Source: Planctomycetota bacterium (lineage in GTDB: Bacteria > Planctomycetota > Planctomycetia > Pirellulales > Pirellulaceae). From it: DNA of 27,822 bases. How positions within the stretch are numbered: the stretch's first letter is position 1; each line of letters opens with the position of its first letter. Position numbers and translations under genes: made by a program. Below, one piece after another: positions 22,087-27,822 of the stretch. Under the pieces are notes generated by a model. That model made no database searches. It was given only the letters and a program-made list of their open reading frames with translations, and had not been told where the DNA came from. Location: the NCBI GenBank assembly GCA_029259935.1, contig JAJDEH010000012.1, positions 1 to 27,822 on the forward strand. Direction: 5' to 3'.

Positions 22087-22944
22087 TTAAGAGGGCTGGT
22101 CATCCATGGCCGGCGCTAATGCTAACTCCTTGAGCGCTTCCAGGCTGGCCAAAATATCGTCCTTCGAGATTTGCTTCCAGTCGTCGGCCTTGTGCCTAAG
22201 AATTGCCAACTTATAAGCTTCAAACGCGTCCGCCAAATCGTCGGGCAACTCGCCCAGATTCTCGAACGGCCGGACGAAGGCAGCCGTGGCTTCATCGCCC
22301 TCGGTTGCATAGATCGAAGCACCCTCGTCGTCATCTTCGCTCGACGCGTCATCCGCCGCCGACGTGCTGTCCGGCTTGGTCGCCCGCGACGCGGGAGTCG
22401 CGGTTTCGACCTCCGCGATCGTGCCTTCGATGGTGGGGGGCAGCGGCTGTTCTTTCAAAGCCGGCTCGAAATCTTCATCCAGTTCGCCCGTGACGACATC
22501 GGCGTCGGACGGAGCCGGGGTCTCGTCTTGTCCCAGCGTTTCCCACCGCGTCCGCCGCATTTGCGAAACCGACCACTCGCTTTGAATCGCTCCTTCCAAC
22601 CACATTTCCGCGTCGTCCCAGTCCAAGGCCGCGTGGAAATGGCTCCAGTAGAGGCCCGAGTAGTCGGTGTAGACCTGCCCAAATCGCTCATAAACGCGAC
22701 GCAAACGACCGACGTGTTGCCCTGTCACACCACCGACCAGGCGGCTCCAAGCTTCGTCCGATTGTTCGGCGGGCGAGGCTCCAGCGTCGGCAAGCTCCTC
22801 ACGCCACTGAGTGATAATCGCACCCTTTTCCCAGTTCGTCGTACTTACCAGTTGGTTCCAGCGGCCAACGAATGGTTGCGACGCTTCTTCGTTGGGCACG
22901 TCTTGTGCCGAGTCCTGAGTGGTTGGCTGGTCAGTCTGCGACAT
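22087..22944 (-). CDS. hypothetical protein with possible helix-turn-helix-like core and acidic linker
   Basis: A 285-residue protein, not recognised. Residues about 25-135 form a Trp-rich helical domain: WNQLVSTTNWEKGAIITQWREEL, SDEAWSRLVGGVTGQHVGRLRRVYERFG and YSGLYWSHFHAALDWDDAEMW. The segment around 62-90 reads like a helix-turn-helix (short helix, VTGQHVG turn, basic recognition-like helix), so DNA binding is conceivable. Residues about 140-220 are an acidic, Thr/Ser/Asp-rich linker, and the last 60 residues form another helical piece (DLADAFEAYKLAILRHKADDW). No signal peptide, so cytoplasmic. The start ATG is at 22944, with AAGGAAG about 9 nt upstream. It stands alone between PIG-L and RibD. 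Confidence 0.7.
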   Translation of the reverse strand: MSQTDQPTTQDSAQDVPNEEASQPFVGRWNQLVSTTNWEKGAIITQWREELADAGASPAEQSDEAWSRLVGGVTGQHVGRLRRVYERFGQVYTDYSGLYWSHFHAALDWDDAEMWLEGAIQSEWSVSQMRRTRWETLGQDETPAPSDADVVTGELDEDFEPALKEQPLPPTIEGTIAEVETATPASRATKPDSTSAADDASSEDDDEGASIYATEGDEATAAFVRPFENLGELPDDLADAFEAYKLAILRHKADDWKQISKDDILASLEALKELALAPAMDDQPS

Positions 22945-23146
22945 CGTCTGGCTTCCTTTCCATCATTGGTTCCTGCAATCAAGGCGACCAGCCTATCATC
23001 CACGCACGTTCTTTGTAGACCTTTTGATGAAGGACCGCGAAAGCCCACGTTTCCTAGGAGTTCTTGCGGCGAACGGTCCGTAAGCCGCCTGGGGAAAACT
23101 TGTCGACTTCGAGAGAGCGGCGCAATTCCGTCGGCCGCGGCCGATT

Positions 23147-24244
23147 TCATTGATGGCGGACCTTGCCGTTTAGATAAAGATCGCCGTCCAAATCGATGCC
23201 GCGGGCCGAGTCTAGTTGCAAAGCTTGGGCGATCGTGGCGATTCCTTGTCCTTGAATGGCCGTCGCCTGGCCGCCAACGATCTTTGGGGCGATAAAGACA
23301 TGCACTTCATCAACGGCCCGCGCGTCAAAAAAACTGCCCAGCAGCGTGCCTCCGCCTTCCACCAGAACATTGGTCATCCGGCGACGTCCTAGTTCGTCCA
23401 ACAGTTGCTCGACGCCGGCCGTATTCGATGTGCCCGTCAGCAGGAGAACTTCGCAGCCGGCTTGTTCCAAGCGCTGGCGATGCTCCAGCGGTGCCTTGTC
23501 GCTGGTGGCGATGAGGACGGGAATTTGCTTTGCCGTTCGCACGAGTTGGCTGTCGTCGCGGATCGCGCTCTCAGAATCCATCACGATGCGCGTGGCCGTT
23601 CGCGGTCCGGCCGGCCGGGCTGTTAGCAGGGGATCGTCTTGCTTGGCGGTGCCGTGTCCCACGAGAATGGCGTCCGCGCGCCCTCGGATTTGATGCACGA
23701 TGGCGCGTGACTTCTCGTTCGAAATCCACTTGCTGTCACCCGTTCGCGTGGCCAGCTTGCCGTCAAGTGTCATGGCCCATTTGGAGATGACCCACGGACG
23801 CCCGGTTTGGATCAGTTTCAAATAAGGCGCGTTGAGTTCGCGGGCCGCTTCTTCCCGCACGCCGACTTGAACTTCGATTCCTGCCGATTGAAGTCGAGCG
23901 ATCCCGCCGCCATCGACTTGAGGAAAGGGATCTCGCATGGCGACCACCACGCGACGGATTCCGGCCTTCACGATGGCTTCCGAACAGGGTGGCGTCTTGC
24001 CCTGATGGCAGCACGGTTCGAGCGTGACGTACAGAGTTCCGCCCGCCACCGAGTCGCCCGCTTGCTGGAGCGCTTCGATCTCGGCATGCGATCCGCCGAA
24101 TCGTTGGTGCCAACCTTCCGCGATGCAAACGTCATCTTTGACTGCGACGCACCCGACCATTGGATTGGGCTCGACGTGGCCTTGGCCGCGTGCCGCCAGT
24201 TCCAAGGCGCGGTTCATGAATTGCACGTCGTTTTCTCGGGTCAT
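23147..24244 (-). CDS. ribD: RibD: bifunctional diaminohydroxyphosphoribosylaminopyrimidine deaminase / aminouracil reductase
   Basis: A 365-residue cytoplasmic enzyme for the second and third steps of riboflavin synthesis from GTP: deamination of the pyrimidine and NADPH-dependent reduction of the ribosyl side chain. The N-terminal cytidine-deaminase-like domain (about 5-145) has NPMVGCV, HAE at 53-55 (zinc ligand and general acid/base) and PCCHQGKTPPC at 77-87 giving the two zinc cysteines. The C-terminal reductase domain (about 148-365) shows RPWVISKWAMTLDGK, DSKWISNEKSR, GHGTAKQDDPLLTAR and VLVEGGGTLLGSF. All expected motifs are present and length is normal. No ribB, ribE or ribH is in the window. 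It lies 72 bp after the DUF1501 gene on the same strand. Confidence 0.97.
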   Translation of the reverse strand: MTRENDVQFMNRALELAARGQGHVEPNPMVGCVAVKDDVCIAEGWHQRFGGSHAEIEALQQAGDSVAGGTLYVTLEPCCHQGKTPPCSEAIVKAGIRRVVVAMRDPFPQVDGGGIARLQSAGIEVQVGVREEAARELNAPYLKLIQTGRPWVISKWAMTLDGKLATRTGDSKWISNEKSRAIVHQIRGRADAILVGHGTAKQDDPLLTARPAGPRTATRIVMDSESAIRDDSQLVRTAKQIPVLIATSDKAPLEHRQRLEQAGCEVLLLTGTSNTAGVEQLLDELGRRRMTNVLVEGGGTLLGSFFDARAVDEVHVFIAPKIVGGQATAIQGQGIATIAQALQLDSARGIDLDGDLYLNGKVRHQ

Positions 24245-24316
24245 GTTCGCTGCACGTCACGCTTGCCGTGGGTCAAGTTCGCCGAGATTGAGGGATCGGC
24301 CCGATTGCATCAACAT

Positions 24317-25768
24317 CTACGCCAATATCTTATGAACAACCTGGCCGGCGATGTCAGTCAAGCGGTAGTCTCGACCTTGAAAGCGAAACGTCAATCGCTC
24401 GTGGTCGATACCCAGGCAGTGCAAGATCGTAGCCTGCAAATCGTGAATGTGCATGTGATCCTGCACAATATTGTAAGAGAAGTCGTCGGTCTTGCCGATG
24501 GAGAGGCCCGGCTTGACGCCGCCACCGGCCATCCAAATTGTAAAACATCGCGGATGATGGTCGCGCCCGTAGTTATCGCCCGTCAGGTCCCCCTGGCAAT
24601 ACGCCGTCCGGCCGAATTCGCCCGCCCACACCACCAGCGTATCGTCCAGTAGCCCGCGTTGCTTCAAATCGGCGACTAGCGCGGCCGAAGCCTGGTCGGT
24701 CTGCTGGCACTTATCCTGGATCCGTTGCGGCAAGTTCGCGTGGTGATCCCAGCCGCGATGGTAAAGCTGAACAAATCGCACTCCCCGCTCGACCATGCGC
24801 CGGGCCAGCAGACAATTGGCGGCGTAGGTGCCGGGCGTCTTCGCGTCCGCGCCGTACAACTCAAAGGTGTGCGCGGGTTCGTCCGCAATGTCGGCAAGCT
24901 TGGGAACCGACGCTTGCATTCGAAACGCCAATTCGTGCTGCTTGATTCGAGCCGCAATCCGCGGATCGCCCGTCGATTCGAATCGCAATTCATTCAGTCG
25001 CGCCATGCCGTCTAGCATGCGGCGACGAGTTTCGCGGCGAACGCCGGGCGGGTTGTTCAAGAACAGAACGGGATCGCCGCTGCTACGAAACTTGACGCCT
25101 TGATGCTCGGCGGACATGAACCCGGCTCCCCACAGTCGCCCAAACAGCGGCTGGTCGCCAGGCTTGCCGCCAGAAATGAAGACGATGTAAGCGGGTAGGT
25201 CTTCGTTGGCGCTGCCCAATCCATAACTGAGCCACGCACCCATGCTCGGGCGTCCCGGCTGCTGGCTGCCCGTCTGCATCAGCGTGATTGCCGGATCGTG
25301 ATTGATGGCCTCGGTGTACATCGACTTCACGATGCACAACTCGTCGGCGACTTTGGCCGTGTGCGGCAGCAGTTCGCTCAAGTCCGCGCCGCACTTGCCG
25401 TGCTTGCGAAACTTGAACCGGCTGGCGGTCAGCGGCTTGGAATCTTGATTGGCCGTCATTCCCGTCAGCCGCTGCCCCATGCGGACCGAGTCGGGCAACT
25501 CCTGGCCGTGCATTTCGGCCAGCATCGGCTTGGGGTCGAATAAATCGATTTGCGACGGCGCGCCGGACTGCTGCAGAAAGATGACGCGTTTGGCCGTGGG
25601 CGTAAAGTGAGGCGAGCCTAGGTTGTCCGCTTTCGCGTCGGCCTTCGCCGATCGGCCAAGCAGGCCGGGATTCAGCAGCGAGGCCAGTGCGGCCACTCCG
25701 ATTCCCATGCCGCTACGGCCCAGCAACTGCCGCCGGTTGATCAGATTGATGAATTCAGGTTCTTGCAT
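24317..25768 (-). CDS. DUF1501 Tat-exported protein
   Basis: 483 residues from the ATG at 25768, which has GGGAG about 8 nt upstream; a further in-frame ATG at 25843 would add 25 residues before the Tat signal and is less likely. The N-terminus has a twin-arginine signal, [11 protein letters not shown], with hydrophobic [12 protein letters not shown], so export is in folded form. The body has the DUF1501 hallmarks [67 protein letters not shown] and [24 protein letters not shown]. The fold is related to the alkaline phosphatase/sulfatase superfamily and the His/Asp residues look intact, but no reaction has been established. It pairs with the upstream LamG/DUF1553 gene, the usual planctomycete arrangement. 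Confidence 0.95.
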   Translation of the reverse strand: MQEPEFINLINRRQLLGRSGMGIGVAALASLLNPGLLGRSAKADAKADNLGSPHFTPTAKRVIFLQQSGAPSQIDLFDPKPMLAEMHGQELPDSVRMGQRLTGMTANQDSKPLTASRFKFRKHGKCGADLSELLPHTAKVADELCIVKSMYTEAINHDPAITLMQTGSQQPGRPSMGAWLSYGLGSANEDLPAYIVFISGGKPGDQPLFGRLWGAGFMSAEHQGVKFRSSGDPVLFLNNPPGVRRETRRRMLDGMARLNELRFESTGDPRIAARIKQHELAFRMQASVPKLADIADEPAHTFELYGADAKTPGTYAANCLLARRMVERGVRFVQLYHRGWDHHANLPQRIQDKCQQTDQASAALVADLKQRGLLDDTLVVWAGEFGRTAYCQGDLTGDNYGRDHHPRCFTIWMAGGGVKPGLSIGKTDDFSYNIVQDHMHIHDLQATILHCLGIDHERLTFRFQGRDYRLTDIAGQVVHKILA

Positions 25769-25846
25769 ACTTACTCCCAGGCAGCCGCTGATCGCCTTGC
25801 GGTCAAAAGCGTTGGGTTCGCGGAGCGAACCACGACTTTCCATATC

Positions 25847-27822
25847 TTATCCGCGCGTGTTGACTTCACTCAGATTTAGAATCATGCTGGCCACAATCGA
25901 ATAGGCGGCCACTTCGTCCACTGGCAACGACTTGTTCACCACCGACTCGCCGACCTTCAGCAGCTTCTGGCTATCTTGCTTATGCGTTCGATTTTCGGCC
26001 AGTTGTTCATGGAAAACTTCCAGCAACACGTTCAGCTCGCGCTGACTGGGCCGCCGTGAAGTTGCCAAACGAAAACCGAAGGCGAGCCGTTCTCGTGGAC
26101 CGGGACCCGCCTGCGTCATCATCCGCTCGGCCAACGCCCGAGCCGCTTCGACGTAGGTCGGATCATTGAGCTGCACCAGAGCATCGAGCGGGGTGCTGAC
26201 TTCCGCTCGCCGCGCGACGCACACTTCACGGTCTCCCGCGCCCAATGCGGACATCGCGGGCGGCGGTGAACTCCGTTTCCAAAACGTGTACAGGCTACGG
26301 CGATACAGGTCGGCCCCGTGGCTCTGCACGTAAACTTGGGCGGTATACTCAAACGGATCTTGTGAGACTTCCTTCCACAATCCGGCCGGTTGGTAGGGAT
26401 AGACGCTGATTCCGCCGACCTTCTCCTGTAACAGCCCACTGACGAACAACGCGTGGTCTCGCACCAGTTCCGCCGGTAAACGTAAACTAGGCCCGCGCGC
26501 CAACAGGCGATTTTCCGGGTCCGCCTCCATCAATTCCAGTGTCAAACGACTTGACTGTCGATAGGTGGCGCTAAGTGTGATCAGCCGGTGCATGTGTTTC
26601 ACGTCCCAGCCGCTACGGACAAATTCGGTCGCCAGCCAATCGAGCAATTGCGGATGCGTGGGCAGCGCGCCGCGCGTTCCAAAATCTTCAGGAGTGCCCA
26701 CCAGTCCGGCACCGAAATGCAATTGCCAAAACCGATTCACCGTGACCCGCGCCGTGAGCGGGTTTTGCGGATCGACCAACCAGCGGGCCAACCCCAGCCG
26801 ATTCCGCGGCCAGCCTTCGCGCAAGGCCGGCAACGACGCAGGTGTACCGCAAGTAACTTGTTCGTCCGCGAACCGATAGTCGCCTCGTTTTAGAATAAAC
26901 GTGTCACGCGGTTTCGCCATCTCTTGCATGACCATCGTCGTCGGAATCGACTTGCGAACGGTCGCCTCCGTTCGCCGCAGGTCGGCAAGCTGTTTCGCCA
27001 GAACTTGATAAGCAGCGTCCTCGTTATCCAAATAGTATTGGCGCAACGTCGATTGTTGCGTTTTCGATCGCTGTCCTTGAGCGAGTCTGACAATCGCCAT
27101 GATCGGATTCGCGCCGGCCAACAGAGCGACTTCCGACGCCGACAAAGCTCTCGCGTAGACCCGCACCTCATCGATCATGCCGCGAAACGGAGCCGTGCCG
27201 TGACGGCGTCCAATCAACAGCGGCTGCCTGACCTGGATCGCGCCGGACAATTGGTCATAGACTGTCACACCGGCTTGCAAACGCCCATTGACGAAAATAC
27301 GGATTCCCGCCGCGTTGCTGGAGCCATCGTAGGTCATCAGCACATGGTGCCATTGGCCGCCGTTTAGCGCTTCCGCCGCTCGCACTTGGATCACGTCGTT
27401 ATCCGATTGGCCGATCATTCGGACGAAGACCTTCTTTTCTTTCAAAGCCAGCTCGAATCCTCGATAATTCGCATCCTTGTCGCAGCGTGCCAAGATCGTC
27501 ATTTCGTCGCTGGTCGTGGGGAAAACCCATGCGCCGCACGAAAACGAATCTCGGCGGCCAAAGTTCGCTACGTCGCCTGCGTCAATAAACGACTGGTCGT
27601 TCAACACAAGGCCATCGCCATACTTGCCCCAGCCGCTCCAAACAGGCTCGCCGCGGATCTTGCCGTGATGCTGTTTGGGACCCGCATCCGCCGCCCGATC
27701 ACCGGCCCCCTCATTCAAGGGCAGATGCAACAACACATCCGACGGCGGCGCGGGTAATTCTGCTTCACCGGCCAGCAGTTCGCGTTCCCACGCCCGCTGA
27801 TCGGCCGCCGCGCCTGCCGCTC
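25847..27822 (-). CDS. LamG + DUF1553 (PSD1) protein, C-terminal part (5' partial)
   Basis: The frame is open to the window end, so at least 657 residues are visible and the true N-terminus lies outside; homologues usually carry a cytochrome-c-like PSCyt domain and DUF1549 there. Counting from the GTG at 27736, a LamG/concanavalin-type jelly-roll spans about 1-205 (LLHLPLNEGAGD, SFSCGAWVFPT, GGQWHHVLMTYDG, FRGMIDEVRVYARALS). A coiled linker follows (about 225-265). The DUF1553 domain lies at about 300-600 (RLGLARWLVDPQNPLTARVTVNRFWQLHFG, EDFGTRGALPTHPQLLDWLA, MHRLITLSATYRQSS). These proteins are thought to act outside the cytoplasm with DUF1501 partners, possibly on polysaccharide. DUF1501 follows 78 bp downstream (stop to ATG). 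Confidence 0.9.
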   Translation of the reverse strand, partial: AAGAAADQRAWERELLAGEAELPAPPSDVLLHLPLNEGAGDRAADAGPKQHHGKIRGEPVWSGWGKYGDGLVLNDQSFIDAGDVANFGRRDSFSCGAWVFPTTSDEMTILARCDKDANYRGFELALKEKKVFVRMIGQSDNDVIQVRAAEALNGGQWHHVLMTYDGSSNAAGIRIFVNGRLQAGVTVYDQLSGAIQVRQPLLIGRRHGTAPFRGMIDEVRVYARALSASEVALLAGANPIMAIVRLAQGQRSKTQQSTLRQYYLDNEDAAYQVLAKQLADLRRTEATVRKSIPTTMVMQEMAKPRDTFILKRGDYRFADEQVTCGTPASLPALREGWPRNRLGLARWLVDPQNPLTARVTVNRFWQLHFGAGLVGTPEDFGTRGALPTHPQLLDWLATEFVRSGWDVKHMHRLITLSATYRQSSRLTLELMEADPENRLLARGPSLRLPAELVRDHALFVSGLLQEKVGGISVYPYQPAGLWKEVSQDPFEYTAQVYVQSHGADLYRRSLYTFWKRSSPPPAMSALGAGDREVCVARRAEVSTPLDALVQLNDPTYVEAARALAERMMTQAGPGPRERLAFGFRLATSRRPSQRELNVLLEVFHEQLAENRTHKQDSQKLLKVGESVVNKSLPVDEVAAYSIVASMILNLSEVNTRG

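Noticed and set aside
22171..23295. Long 374-codon plus-strand ORF
   Set aside because: Antisense to both the acidic hypothetical gene and the end of ribD, arginine-rich, with no domain recognisable.
23807..24652. 281-codon plus-strand ORF
   Set aside because: Antisense to ribD and the DUF1501 gene, both firmly identified.
1..27822. tRNA, rRNA, CRISPR array, intact IS element or integrase
   Set aside because: Looked for cloverleaf-like arms, regularly spaced repeats and transposase or integrase motifs; none seen. A covariance-model scan would be needed to exclude small RNAs.

Overview
The window looks like chromosomal DNA from a planctomycete, probably a Pirellulales-type member. The grounds are a DUF1501 Tat-exported protein directly downstream of a LamG + DUF1553 protein, a zinc-ribbon/Ser-Thr kinase/TPR receptor, a very large secretin-like protein, a DUF3352-like exported protein, many lipoproteins, and fairly GC-rich DNA with loose gene packing. 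I saw no tRNA, rRNA, CRISPR array or intact insertion sequence. All assignments come from reading motifs by eye; no database search was possible.

Layout. 1-2518 (+): the C-terminal part of a SNF2-family helicase cut by the window edge, a DksA/TraR zinc-finger protein, and a small conserved-looking hypothetical. 2519-3516: gene-poor, with a small membrane ORF whose 3' end runs into repeat-like DNA. 3517-5649 (-): zinc-ribbon/kinase/TM/TPR receptor. 5875-8143 (-): a tight three-gene unit made of a three-Cys-motif DUF5131 (phage Gp37/Gp68-like) protein, its partner TcmP, and a very small ORF coupled to TcmP by a TAGTG stop/start overlap. This is the best candidate here for a poorly described system. 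8176-8791: no gene found.

8792-16551: an envelope block. It has a DUF3352-like exported protein (-), a BON-domain exported protein (+), and a convergent two-gene unit (-) made of a 1317-residue secretin with about nine N-domain-like repeats and a proline/glutamine-rich lipoprotein. The lipoprotein gene overlaps the BON gene tail to tail by 131 bp. 16809-19178 (+): a small exported protein, a 110-aa hypothetical whose start codon lies inside a 14-bp perfect inverted repeat, and a lipoprotein of the metallo-beta-lactamase fold. 19262-20980 (-): a histidine-rich lipoprotein and a leucine-rich-repeat lipoprotein. 21168-21998 (+): PIG-L/LmbE deacetylase. 22087-27822 (-): an acidic hypothetical protein, RibD (riboflavin biosynthesis), DUF1501, and the C-terminal part of a LamG/DUF1553 protein that continues past the window.

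How they fit together. The secretin, BON protein and lipoprotein probably build or service one outer-membrane structure. The DUF1553/DUF1501 pair is the standard planctomycete exported couple of unknown biochemistry. RibD lies downstream of it on the same strand, with no other riboflavin gene in view. Two genes (17853 and 21168) have ribosome-binding/start regions that are 20-bp tandem duplications, an unexpected small-scale pattern.
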